This document shows positions 42,401 to 50,609 of a DNA stretch of 64,000 nt, one piece after another. The notes beneath the pieces are model-generated. The model was not told the origin of the DNA and did not search any database. It worked only from the letters and a program-made list of their open reading frames with translations. The position numbers were made by a program, and so were the translations under genes. The DNA is taken from contig CAYGDP010000010.1 in the NCBI GenBank assembly GCA_964348665.1, positions 1-64,000 of the forward strand, given 5' to 3'. The stretch's first letter is position 1, and each line of letters starts with the position of its first letter. Source of the stretch: CAYGDP01 sp964348665 (GTDB taxonomy: Bacteria > Verrucomicrobiota > Verrucomicrobiia > Palsa-1439 > CAYGDP01).

Positions 42401-44331
42401 GCAATGCCCGTCCCCGTCACGACCGTGGTATTCAATCCCAACACGAGCGAAACGCTCTTGATCGCGTCGAAGGCTTGATTGCTGGCGCCAATCACGAGGA
42501 TGTCGTTGGGGGCGCCATTGGTCGCGCCATTGTCGGCAAACTCAACCATCTCCTCAATGAATTTCCATCCTTCCGTGTTCTGGTCGTCCGTCGTTCCCAA
42601 AACCGCATCCGGCCCGGGAAACGCGGAGCCGTGGTCGTCGCGATCGCCACCATCCACAATCACCGCACCAGACCCGCTAAGTCCGGTGCCAAATCCCGTG
42701 CCCTGCTCGGCCGTGTTGATGGTCAGATCGGTCAGCGCGCTGGTGGTGAGGTCATTGATGGTAATCGTATCGGCCCCATCGCGGGCAATGATCCGGAGAT
42801 CTTCGATTCCGCTGAAACTTAGAGAAGAGGCACCGTCGGTCACCGTAACGGTGGATCCTGCCGCCGACCCTGTAATCGTATCGTTGCCAGTCGTGCCGCT
42901 GAATGTAAGTACATCGGTGCCTGCTTCGCCGTCAAGTGTGTCGGAGCCTTCTCCGCTTGCCCACGTAATTGTGTCGTTGCCGCCGCCGCCGGCAATGACA
43001 TCGTTGCCGAGACCGCCAACCAATGAATCAGGATTCACACCGCCCTGCAGAGTGTCGTTGCCAGCCAAGCCGAGCAAAGTCACCTGCCCCAGTGTAAATG
43101 CCGCTGCATTGATGTTGTTATTGCCAGCGCCTCCCGTCAAGCTGACCTGCTCGATTGCGCTCAAAGTGTCGGTTCCCTCACTTCCAATCGTCAAGGACGT
43201 ACTGGTCAATGTCATATTGGCGTCACGCGTCTCGACCAATAAATCGTTGCCAGCGCCGCCGGCAATCGAATCAGCGCCAGTGCCGCCGATCAGCAAATCA
43301 TTGCCGCTCGAGGCGATGATCGTGTCGTTGCCCGCCGCGCCATCCAACGTCACGCGACCGCTGGTGAATGCGGAGGCATTGATGTTATTGTTGCCAGCGC
43401 CGCCGGTTAGATACGCTTCCCCGATGCTGACCAAGGTGTCGGTCCCTTCGCCGCCAATGACCAACGTGCCGTTGGTCAGCGTCATGTTGGAATCGCGGGT
43501 TTCAATCACACGATCACGCCCCAGCCCGCCGGAGATGGAGTCCGCTCCGGTGCCGCCCGTTAACACATCGGTGCCGCCGCCTGCCGTAAGAGTATCGTTT
43601 CCAGCCCCGCCATCCAGCGTCACGCCGCCTTTGGTAAAGGCATTCGTGTTGATTGTATTGTTGCTGGCGCCGCCGGTCAGCTTCGCGCGCTCGATGCTAG
43701 CAATCGTGTCGGTTTCCGCAGTGCCAGCTGGGGGCGCCCCGCCGACTGTGATGACAAGCGTTCCCGCCGTGGCAGTGCTGGTCAAAACGAAATCGCCGTT
43801 CCGGGTTTCTTGCAATGTATCAATACCTTTGCCTCCATTGATGGTGTCCGTACCCAAGCCACCAATGAGCACATCATTGCCGTCGCCACCTCGGAGACTG
43901 TCGTTGCCGCCGCCCCCGTCCAATGTCACCGGCACAGCAGCCGTAAACGCAATCGTCACCGTATCGTTGCCGTCGCCCGCCGAGACAGTGATGCTCGTCA
44001 CCGATCCAATGGCGAGCGATTGCAGTCCCGTAATCGTAGTGTCGAGGTCGGCATTGTTGGAAAAACCTGGGTCACCAGCAGTAAACCGGTTATGCGTCAG
44101 CACGCCGCCCGCGACCGAAAGGGTGAGAACGTCGCCCGCAGCTCCACCAAAAAAACTGACTGTCCCTGCGGTAAGATTTGCAGTGGCCGTATAGACCGGC
44201 GCCAGCCTTTCTTCGAGCGGTTCGGCTCGCAGAACGAGTGTGTCGGTGAGTCGGGAGGCGCGGTAGGCTCGCCCGGCGTGCTTTGATTGGGTCACCCGCA
44301 GATAGCGGCGCACTAAACTTCGCAGGCTCAT
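39457..44331 (-). CDS. Giant RTX / Calx-beta / FG-GAP surface protein (1624 aa)
   Basis: The ATG at 44331 is chosen because MSLRSLVRRYLR then aligns with the leaders of the proteins at 692 and 31144; a TTG lies three codons upstream. AEPLEERLAP follows near residue 40. RTX repeats fill residues about 127-480 in units with an inserted NNxNA-x-AF segment. Residues about 557-780 resemble a class I amidotransferase-like fold (NDILVIGASNQAF, FSILYVPGDTG, FVNNGGSIVALTESE). A second RTX block lies at about 877-940. Two Calx-beta domains (about 1072-1184 and 1184-1297) share DNTAK-x-x-x-SDY and ETFF-x-xLS. FG-GAP/VCBS repeats (GDFNSDGKVDIAAAN) fill about 1297-1620, probably a beta-propeller. Ca-dependent adhesion at the surface is inferred. 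Confidence 0.85.
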   Translation of the reverse strand: MSLRSLVRRYLRVTQSKHAGRAYRASRLTDTLVLRAEPLEERLAPVYTATANLTAGTVSFFGGAAGDVLTLSVAGGVLTHNRFTAGDPGFSNNADLDTTITGLQSLAIGSVTSITVSAGDGNDTVTIAFTAAVPVTLDGGGGNDSLRGGDGNDVLIGGLGTDTINGGKGIDTLQETRNGDFVLTSTATAGTLVITVGGAPPAGTAETDTIASIERAKLTGGASNNTINTNAFTKGGVTLDGGAGNDTLTAGGGTDVLTGGTGADSISGGLGRDRVIETRDSNMTLTNGTLVIGGEGTDTLVSIGEAYLTGGAGNNNINASAFTSGRVTLDGAAGNDTIIASSGNDLLIGGTGADSIAGGAGNDLLVETRDANMTLTSTSLTIGSEGTDTLSAIEQVSLTGGAGNNNINAAAFTLGQVTLLGLAGNDTLQGGVNPDSLVGGLGNDVIAGGGGNDTITWASGEGSDTLDGEAGTDVLTFSGTTGNDTITGSAAGSTVTVTDGASSLSFSGIEDLRIIARDGADTITINDLTTSALTDLTINTAEQGTGFGTGLSGSGAVIVDGGDRDDHGSAFPGPDAVLGTTDDQNTEGWKFIEEMVEFADNGATNGAPNDILVIGASNQAFDAIKSVSLVLGLNTTVVTGTGIATVDFNQFSILYVPGDTGNVFGGISDADLTQLESRKFDILTFVNNGGSIVALTESEAAVPYGWLEIPSPFEIIGYGGGGYGSSTLYQTPALAQAGLNITDAELTAGTPWHNEFTGPVGFNGLVPFVMSPGDDDIPDDPNTPFLESDDDKVVTIGLPSGSTQKSPDGDPDLIVINGRLTDDNLLGTAQNNIVTITGFTYDISILNASLNDLDKLTVNSSDGNDTVIATDVEAVMLISINGGNGDDSLSADGSLTGSTGNDILIGGNSNNTLQGDAGNDTLEGAGGNDVMNGSLGDDTFRLPKGTDLVNDTEGNDTVDFSASSIAITVNLDTTSPQSVGGGHIVTLIGQIENFTGGTGNDMVTVNPLVVPRAIAGSTHLASPPGDTLNINTLCLPFTPQPPPTPNGAVTVGTLAPVSYTGTETVVILDQQPTMSINDVSTLEGHTATRALSFTVTLSSACSQTITAEFDTADNTAKVSDSDYLAASGSLTFLPTETSKTVTVTIIGDRTFEANETFFVDLSNITVAGIGDSQGIGTITNDDAAPLIAIADVSQNERHGGSSIYLFTVSLANPTDQTVTINYLSADNTAKIANSDYTGVAGVLTFVPGDTSETIAVTVFGDGVFEADETFFINLSGAVNAQFGDTQGVGTIVNDERITGNSAALDLDGDLNIDLVTAVPKLNVVNVQLGNGNGSFDPINAFAAGATPVAVTAGDFNSDGKVDIAAANSKSNDVSILLGNGAGGFGAPASFQSGRSPMSIGSADFNEDGKTDLVTANRKDNNIGFLRGNGNGTFQSPLFIAVGLGPTGLRIADFDADGHADIAVLNQKSRNVAILLGNGNGTFRSAVYFGVSENPSALAVGNFNPDLLDDLAVADSKSNSVSVLLRTAGSFSAPSNYLTGLRPTAVAAGDVNGDGIADLVISNSKSRNVTLLLNNGTGSFITAANYALAVSPYAVAVADFNNDTKGDIAVLDANGNLTSLFLFTP

Positions 44332-44451
44332 GGTGGACAAAATCCCTCTTGCACGGCCCTTTCACAACCATCAATCGTATAAAGAATAAGCGGGTTGCTT
44401 ACTACTCGAATACCGGTAAAAGGTCAAGCCTTCTTCCCGATTTTCCAGCGG

Positions 44452-44480
44452 TTGACAGATACCCAAAAATTTCCTAGAAT
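44452..44480 (+). promoter_or_regulatory. Strong sigma70-like promoter of htrA
   Basis: TTGACA (44452-44457), a 17-base spacer and TAGAAT (44475-44480) are near-consensus. The expected start at about 44487 leaves an untranslated leader of only about 11 bases containing the AAGGA ribosome site (44489-44493) before the ATG at 44498. No sigmaE-type promoter was recognised. Confidence 0.75.
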
Positions 44481-44497
44481 ATCTCCCGAAGGAATAT

Positions 44498-45955
44498 ATG
44501 AAGACCCGAGCATGGATTCGATTAGCGTGGGTGATGATTGCGGTTGCGGCCGCCAACGGACTTTTGTTCGCCGCAGACCCGCCTGTCACCGCCCTGCGTC
44601 AGTTGCAAAACGCTTTTGAAGCGGTGGCCGAGCAAACCAGCAAGTCCGTCGTCGTCATTACTGTCACCAGCAAATCCGCCCCCGCCGCCCCGGATGGACC
44701 CGATTTGGAGAATCAGCCTTTCGATTGGTGGTTTGAACAGCCGGATCGCCGCTGGCGCATTCCCACCCCCCGCCGTCAACCACGCCAGCCTCAGCAAGCC
44801 CAGGCTTCCGGCTTCGTCATCCGCGCAGACGGTTACATCCTCACCAATCACCACGTCATTGATGGAGCGGAGAAGATTGAAGTCAAATTCAAGGAAGGAA
44901 AAACATATGCCGCCAAACTCAAAGGCGCCGACCCCCAAACCGATGTGGCCGTGATCAAAATCGACGCCGAAAACCTGCCGGTCGCCAAACTCGGCGATTC
45001 CGATAAAGTCCGCGTCGGTCAGTGGGCCATCGCAATCGGCGCGCCATTCCATCTCGATTACTCCGTCACCGTCGGCGTCATCAGCGGCAAAGGCCGCTCC
45101 GTCCTCGGCGGCGTCCCCAACGCCTACGAAGATTTTCTCCAGACCGACGCTTCCATCAACCCAGGCAACAGCGGCGGTCCGCTGGTGGATATTGACGGGA
45201 ACGTCATCGGGATCAATACTCTCATCCGCGCCAATAGCGGCATCGGGTTCGCCATCCCGATCAATCTTGCCAAAAATGGCGCCGATAAACTCATCGCCTC
45301 CGGTCGGATCGCCCGCCCGTGGCTCGGTATTTCTGTCGCCGCACCCCAAGAGGCCGACGAACTTCGCAGCCGCCTTCGCGGCGCCCCCGCCGGTGTCGTG
45401 GTCAAAACCATCGGCTCGGGCACTCCCGCCGACCAAGGCGGTGTCAAGCCGTTGGACGTGATTTCGTCGGTGGACGGCAAAAAAGTTACTTCGCTCAAGG
45501 AACTTCAACAGGAGATCCAGAAACGCCAAGTCGGTGATGCCGTCGCCATCGAAGTGTGGCGGGACGGCAAACAACTGGAACTCAAGATCAAACTCGCCGA
45601 AATGACCGAGGAATCCATCGCGCGCTCCGCGCCCAATCGCCAGCCGCAACCACCCGCAGAATCTCTCGGCATTAAAGTGGAAGAATTTACCAAGGAAGAC
45701 GCCGAGAAATTCGGGGTGCCCGGTCTCCAGGGAGTTCGCGTGGCTGCCATTGATCCGCGCGGACCGGCGGCGACGGTGGACGATTTTGACGAGGGCGACG
45801 TGATCACCGAGATGGATCGGCAACTGATTCGGTCCGTCGAAGATTTTCGAGCCGCCGCCGAGAAGGCCGACTTGAAACGGGGCGTCGAAATCCATTTTAC
45901 CAAGGCGCGCACCCACGTGCGGACCTATTGCATTCTCCGGAAGACGGCAGACTAA
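44498..45955 (+). CDS. HtrA/Deg-type periplasmic serine protease with two PDZ domains
   Basis: This 485-aa protein starts at the ATG at 44498. The signal peptide is residues 1-26 (WVMIAVAAANGLLFA-AD). The catalytic triad is H119 (TNHHVI), D149 (TDVAVIKI) and S225 (NPGNSGGPL). PDZ1 is at about 300-380 (RPWLGISV...GTPADQGGVKPLDVI) and PDZ2 at about 395-480, ending KARTHVRTYCILRK. A Pro/Gln/Arg-rich loop at about residues 72-100 replaces the LA loop. It degrades or refolds misfolded envelope proteins, which is fitting beside giant exported proteins. An unknown gene follows 13 bases later. Confidence 0.93.
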   Translation: MKTRAWIRLAWVMIAVAAANGLLFAADPPVTALRQLQNAFEAVAEQTSKSVVVITVTSKSAPAAPDGPDLENQPFDWWFEQPDRRWRIPTPRRQPRQPQQAQASGFVIRADGYILTNHHVIDGAEKIEVKFKEGKTYAAKLKGADPQTDVAVIKIDAENLPVAKLGDSDKVRVGQWAIAIGAPFHLDYSVTVGVISGKGRSVLGGVPNAYEDFLQTDASINPGNSGGPLVDIDGNVIGINTLIRANSGIGFAIPINLAKNGADKLIASGRIARPWLGISVAAPQEADELRSRLRGAPAGVVVKTIGSGTPADQGGVKPLDVISSVDGKKVTSLKELQQEIQKRQVGDAVAIEVWRDGKQLELKIKLAEMTEESIARSAPNRQPQPPAESLGIKVEEFTKEDAEKFGVPGLQGVRVAAIDPRGPAATVDDFDEGDVITEMDRQLIRSVEDFRAAAEKADLKRGVEIHFTKARTHVRTYCILRKTAD

Positions 45956-45968
45956 GAAAAGGAATCCT

Positions 45969-46613
45969 ATGGCAGATCACAAGCCCGCGGCAAACGAATG
46001 CGTCATCTATACCGAAGGTTTCAAGAACCGCATCCACGGCGAAGCCGTGCTGCCCAAACAAGCCTTTGGCAAAGCCACGCTCCTGCAATACCTCAACCAA
46101 AACGATACGCTTCTGATCGAACGATATCGCTGCTATCGCCGCGAAGGACTCGATTTCATCGAGGAAAAATCGTCCGACCACATCGACCAAGCCATGACCG
46201 CGCAAATCCAGGTCTCCTCCATCAGCCTCATGCACGGTTACTCCGACTACGGTCTCCTCTCCAAACTCGACGACGACAGCCTCGCCAACCTCGGCTATCA
46301 GGAACTCCCCATTTTCCTTCACTACGTCATCAACGCCTCCGACCCCAATGAACTGGTCTATGGCAAAATGCTCGCCAAAGTCGCCTCCGGATACGTGGAC
46401 GCCGTCAAAGCCCGGCTCGACGCCATTGACGCCGTCCTCAAAAACCGTCCGCGGTTCATCGCCATGCGCGATCCTTCCAACCCGCTTTTCCACAAATGGT
46501 TCGGTCAGGAAGACTGGCGCGGTCGAAAAAACCACGTGCAAATCCCGCCCTCCATCGTCCTCAACCGCCGGCTCATCACCTTCTTCGGCCTCCAGAAATT
46601 CTCCACCCCATAA
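45969..46613 (+). CDS. Unknown protein co-transcribed with htrA
   Basis: This 214-aa protein has an ATG at 45969 preceded by AAGGA. I do not recognise a family. It is soluble, with no signal peptide or membrane helix, and mixed alpha/beta by composition. Notable segments are FKNRIHGEAVLPKQAFGKATLLQYLNQNDTLLIERYRCY near the N-terminus, SSISLMHGYSDYGLLSKL, and a C-terminal FHKWFGQEDWRGRKNHVQIPPSIVLNRRL. The 13-base gap to htrA suggests one transcript. The following 235 bases (46614-46848) hold no gene or clear signal that I can see. Confidence 0.7.
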   Translation: MADHKPAANECVIYTEGFKNRIHGEAVLPKQAFGKATLLQYLNQNDTLLIERYRCYRREGLDFIEEKSSDHIDQAMTAQIQVSSISLMHGYSDYGLLSKLDDDSLANLGYQELPIFLHYVINASDPNELVYGKMLAKVASGYVDAVKARLDAIDAVLKNRPRFIAMRDPSNPLFHKWFGQEDWRGRKNHVQIPPSIVLNRRLITFFGLQKFSTP

Positions 46614-46848
46614 CAACCGGTCAACGCCGCGCGGCGGTAGTTTCCACTGCACCATACAAGCGCGACCATCGTCGTCATCGGCAGCATGTTACAAGCCGGC
46701 CTTTAGACTCTCCGCTTGTTTCGGCGTCTCTGGCTGTAATTGCGAGATTGATATCAACCAATCAAGTGATGCGACTATCGCGTCGGCCCTAGATCGCCAA
46801 TCCAGATTGGGTCGTTTGTGTTTCTTGCCGGATTCGATCCCGAACTTG

Positions 46849-49533
46849 CTATTGTCCAAAAATTTCTTTGGGCAGATAGAGCGGCCGAAGCTTCGGTTCG
46901 CCGAGCGAGCCGCCGACGTGAAATTCAAATAGCTTGGTCAATGGTTTGAAAAAAAATCCAATGATGCTCAAGGGCGTATTGCCGAGCACGTGCGCTTGCA
47001 CTTTGAAATCCAAGCTGTCGCGAAATGCGTACGCCCCGCGATAGCCCAATCGCGTCATGCCCGCGTCAATTTCCAGGTTGTCTGTCAACAGCTTCCCATC
47101 GGCGCAGGTAAATGTCATTTCCGCGCGGGTCGCCCGCAGGTATCCCAAACCGGGAAACACTTTGCCGACCGCGCGACTCACGACGCCGAAGATCGGCGCA
47201 TCCCACAGCAATCCATCTTCCACGCGCGTTTTGCCCTCGCCCACGATCGTTTCCGCTCCGGCGGACGTTGCCGAAAAGTTCATTCGTGCCGTCAACTGGC
47301 CCTCGACCTTCGATGGGTTCCCGGTCATGGCGCTGGTGATTTTCTGCAAATCGCTTTTTTGCAGACGCACGTCTGCGCGAAACGGCATCGGCGTCTTGCC
47401 AATCTCAAAACTCGCCTCGCCCGTCAGTCGCCCCCCGTAGATTGCCGCGTCGAACTCTTTTAGCGTCAACACCTGTTCTTTGATGGAAAGGTCGGTCTTG
47501 ACCTCGTCCGCGGTGAATTTCCAATAGTGGAATCCTTTCCCTTCAATTTTCACGCGTAGATCGTCGTTGGCGTGATCGCGCGAGTCGAGCAATCCGTTCC
47601 AGACCAGGGTCGGCGGCTCGCGAAACTGATACGGCTCAATCGTCTTCACCGATTTCTCGCCAAACACACGCGCGGTTTCATGCGGGTCGACTGTGCTAAC
47701 GACATTCTTGAGCGTCGTCTGTTGTCGTGGAAAATCATACTCGCCCGCGCCGCGGATCTCGCCTTCGGCGCGCGTCAGGCGAAAATCCGTGAAGATCGAG
47801 TGATCGTTCGCATGGCTTTGCTGGGTCGAGCCGCCGGTGAATTTCACTCCGTTGATCTGGAATGGATGACTGCACTCCACCGTGCCATCCCAATGGAGTT
47901 GATGGACGTCGCGGAAATGGCCGCTCATCCGACCGGCGATCCGCGGCGGTTTCTCGAACTCGAAGCGGTCAATGAACCGGTCCACGTTGTCATCGAACGC
48001 GGGTTTGACCGCGTGCGGGTCAATGGTGCTGACAAAATCCACAGTAAACAGATTGTTTCGCAATCCAGCGCGATAATTTCCGCGGGCTTCGCCTTCCGGA
48101 CGTTTGGCAAGGGCGTTGGTCAATGTAGCGGTCTCCTTCTCGATCTTGACGTCGGCCGTAAACTCGTCCAGAGGAATGCCGCGAAAGATAAAATTTTTCA
48201 GCGCCACTTTCCCGGTCGCCACCGTCGCTTCGGGTTTGCCCCATGTGCCACGCGCGGTGCCGATGATGTGCGGCGGCGGACCGAACTTGAACTGGGTAAA
48301 GAACGGCCGGTCACGGGGCGGCACAAGCGGGATGATTTGTTTCACGTCGATGCTGCTCTCGGCGTTCGCGGCAAACTCGCGCGTGTCCAGTCGTCCCTCG
48401 TATTCGCCGCGCAACTCCCCCTCTGCCATTACGACCAGAACATTTTTCGCGCGCAACCAGGGTCCCTCCAGGGTCACGTCCGCCGACAAACCCTTGCTGT
48501 TGACTCCTTTGAACGTGAATCCGTCCACTTCCACGCGCCCCGATACTTTCCGGTCGAGCGGCGCGAGCGGCTCGGTGCGCACCGCCACGTCCAGCCGCGG
48601 ATTGGCCGCGTACTTGACGTGACTCAATTCTTTCGCCCATGTCTCGGGCAATACCGACGCAAACCGCTTGATATCCACGTCGCTCTTGAGATGCGCCTCG
48701 AACGAATTGCTGATCAGATCGTACCGCCCGTTCATGCTTGCTTTACCGCCGTACAATTTAGCGTCGAATTTTTCCAGCGCCACCGCCTTTTCTTCCAATC
48801 GCGCAATCATCGCCACCGATTCAACCGCCCACTCCTCGTATTCAACCCCGCCACAGGTAAACTCCGCGCGGATGCTGCCACTCTTCGGGTCGCTTAAATC
48901 ACCTCCGAATTCAATCGTGAGTTCGGGTTTCCTGGCGAATTTCGCTTCTTGGATCGCGCGAACGACACGCGCGAAAAGATGGTCATTCCCGGGTGTGGAA
49001 GTGGATGGCAAGTCGAGTTTCGGCATCACGCGAGGCGGGATCAAATACCCACTGGCCTTCAGTTGCACGCCCAACACCTCGGCAGTCAGTTCGTCGAGGT
49101 CAATCGCGCCATCGCTCGCGAGCCGTCCGCGAGCCGACGCGTGTTCGATGCGCGCCTGCACATCGGATTGCGGCAGCGTCACAGTCATCTGCGCCTCGGT
49201 GAAGCGGATTCCCTGCACCACCGGTTCACGCCGGAACCAGTTCATCGGTTTCGCGGTGATGGTCAATTCCTGGGCTTGACCCGATACGTTCATTCCGCCG
49301 CGAATGGCGAACATCACTTTCTCGGCGACCACGGCACCCCGTTTCGTGTCCCACCAAAGCCGGTCGCAATGAACGGTCACGCCGCTTCGCTCCAACTCGG
49401 CCAGCACCCGCACTTGCGCCCATTGTGGCAGACCGCTTGTGCGAAGAGTGTGCGTCATCCATCCGACGACGGCGACCAGTGCCACCATCAGGATGAGCAA
49501 GAACCACCCCATCCGTTTTTTCCATCGCTTCAC
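46849..49533 (-). CDS. AsmA-like (TamB/DUF3971-type) envelope protein
   Basis: This 894-aa protein has a GTG start at 49533; an in-frame ATG at 49512 is an alternative. One N-terminal helix (MGWFLLILMVALVAVVGWM) is followed by a long beta-rich periplasmic region of repeated sheets. The C-terminal part (EGQLTARMNFSATSAG..., GLGYLRATRAEMTFTCADGKL, VLGNTPLSIIGFFFKPLTKLFEFHVGG) matches AsmA-family C-termini. AsmA-like proteins form grooves that move phospholipid between membranes. The gene is divergent from the SPFH gene at 49617. Confidence 0.8.
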   Translation of the reverse strand: MKRWKKRMGWFLLILMVALVAVVGWMTHTLRTSGLPQWAQVRVLAELERSGVTVHCDRLWWDTKRGAVVAEKVMFAIRGGMNVSGQAQELTITAKPMNWFRREPVVQGIRFTEAQMTVTLPQSDVQARIEHASARGRLASDGAIDLDELTAEVLGVQLKASGYLIPPRVMPKLDLPSTSTPGNDHLFARVVRAIQEAKFARKPELTIEFGGDLSDPKSGSIRAEFTCGGVEYEEWAVESVAMIARLEEKAVALEKFDAKLYGGKASMNGRYDLISNSFEAHLKSDVDIKRFASVLPETWAKELSHVKYAANPRLDVAVRTEPLAPLDRKVSGRVEVDGFTFKGVNSKGLSADVTLEGPWLRAKNVLVVMAEGELRGEYEGRLDTREFAANAESSIDVKQIIPLVPPRDRPFFTQFKFGPPPHIIGTARGTWGKPEATVATGKVALKNFIFRGIPLDEFTADVKIEKETATLTNALAKRPEGEARGNYRAGLRNNLFTVDFVSTIDPHAVKPAFDDNVDRFIDRFEFEKPPRIAGRMSGHFRDVHQLHWDGTVECSHPFQINGVKFTGGSTQQSHANDHSIFTDFRLTRAEGEIRGAGEYDFPRQQTTLKNVVSTVDPHETARVFGEKSVKTIEPYQFREPPTLVWNGLLDSRDHANDDLRVKIEGKGFHYWKFTADEVKTDLSIKEQVLTLKEFDAAIYGGRLTGEASFEIGKTPMPFRADVRLQKSDLQKITSAMTGNPSKVEGQLTARMNFSATSAGAETIVGEGKTRVEDGLLWDAPIFGVVSRAVGKVFPGLGYLRATRAEMTFTCADGKLLTDNLEIDAGMTRLGYRGAYAFRDSLDFKVQAHVLGNTPLSIIGFFFKPLTKLFEFHVGGSLGEPKLRPLYLPKEIFGQ

Positions 49534-49561
49534 ACCTTATTCTCGCCTTACTGCTCCGGTG

Positions 49562-49590
49562 TTGCAAGCGGCTTCTGTTTGTTTTAGGCT
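49562..49590 (+). promoter_or_regulatory. Weak candidate promoter of the SPFH gene
   Basis: TTGCAA (49562-49567), 17 bases, then TAGGCT (49585-49590) lie 27 bases before the ATG at 49617 in the divergent region. The -10 match is poor, so this is only a candidate. Confidence 0.3.
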
Positions 49591-49616
49591 TTCCGCAACC
49601 ATTCAAAGGAGGCGTT

Positions 49617-50570
49617 ATGCTGAACATCGGTTTCTACAAGGGCGAGCCAACGGATTACATCATCAAGTTTGCCGCCGGTCGCGCGGTCAAGGAAGGCGCG
49701 GGGCTCTCGTTTTTCTACCTCAAACACAGCACGCAAATCGTCGCGGTGCCAACCATCAGTCAGGACGCCGCGTTCGTCTTCAATGAAGTCACGCGCGATT
49801 TCCAGTCGGTCACGATCCAGGGGCAATTCACCTACCGCGCCACCGACCCGCGCAAATTGGCGGCGCTGCTCAATTTTACCGTGGATCCGTTGCACAACAA
49901 ATATGTGTCCGAAGACCCCGAACGCCTCCGCCAGCGCATCACGAACGTGATCCAAACCGAGGCGCGCGGCGAGATTCTCCGCCGTTCCCTCGAGGAAGCC
50001 ATTCGCGATGCCCAAGCCATCGCCGCCGTGGTTCTCAAGCGCGGCCACGACAGCGGCGCGTTGGAAGCATTGGGGCTGGAGATTTCCAATATTTATTTTC
50101 TCTCCGTCCGCCCGACCCCCGAGGTGGCCAAGGCGCTCGAAGCCGAGTATCGCGAGTCCTTGCTGCGCAAAGCCGACGAAGCCATTTACTCCCGGCGCGC
50201 CGCGGCGGTCGAGCAGGAACGCCAAATCAAGGAGAACGAACAGAACACCGCGATCCTGCTCGAACAACAACGCGAAAAATTGATCGAGCAACAAGGCAAA
50301 AACGCGCAGCAGGAAGCGGAACTGCAAGGCGTTGCGCTGGAGCACGAAGCCGAATACCGCGCGCGCGCGTCCGAGCGCGAGGCGCAGGCGAAAGGAAAAG
50401 CGCTGGAACTCGAGCTGGCGGCGTACCGGAACCTGGACCCGCGCCTGGTCGCCGGACTGGCGCTGCGCGAGCTTGGACAAAACGCCGCCAAAGTCGGCAA
50501 TCTCACCATCACCAGTGAAGTGTTGGCCGAACTGCTCAACGCCACCACGCCGCGACGGACCGAGAAGTAA
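49617..50570 (+). CDS. SPFH/band-7 domain protein without membrane anchor
   Basis: This 317-aa protein starts at an ATG with a full AAAGGAGG site. Residues about 20-190 form the SPFH domain (VTRDFQSVTIQGQFTYRATDP, EDPERLRQRITNVIQTEARGEILRRSLEEA, LGLEISNIYFLSVRPTPEVAKALEAEYRE). Residues about 190-265 are a long charged coiled coil (RQIKENEQNTAILLEQQREKLIEQQG). The N-terminal membrane hairpin of flotillins and stomatins is absent. It is paired with a NAD-kinase-like gene 39 bases downstream. Ring or scaffold assembly is inferred. Confidence 0.85.
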   Translation: MLNIGFYKGEPTDYIIKFAAGRAVKEGAGLSFFYLKHSTQIVAVPTISQDAAFVFNEVTRDFQSVTIQGQFTYRATDPRKLAALLNFTVDPLHNKYVSEDPERLRQRITNVIQTEARGEILRRSLEEAIRDAQAIAAVVLKRGHDSGALEALGLEISNIYFLSVRPTPEVAKALEAEYRESLLRKADEAIYSRRAAAVEQERQIKENEQNTAILLEQQREKLIEQQGKNAQQEAELQGVALEHEAEYRARASEREAQAKGKALELELAAYRNLDPRLVAGLALRELGQNAAKVGNLTITSEVLAELLNATTPRRTEK

Positions 50571-50609
50571 ACCCACAGCCGCGGCCGAAGATCGCCGCAA
50601 CGTGTCGCC

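Noticed and set aside
44340..44420. Promoter of the giant gene on the minus strand
   Set aside because: Possible -10 boxes such as TATTCT exist, but no acceptable -35 at proper spacing was found, so none is listed.
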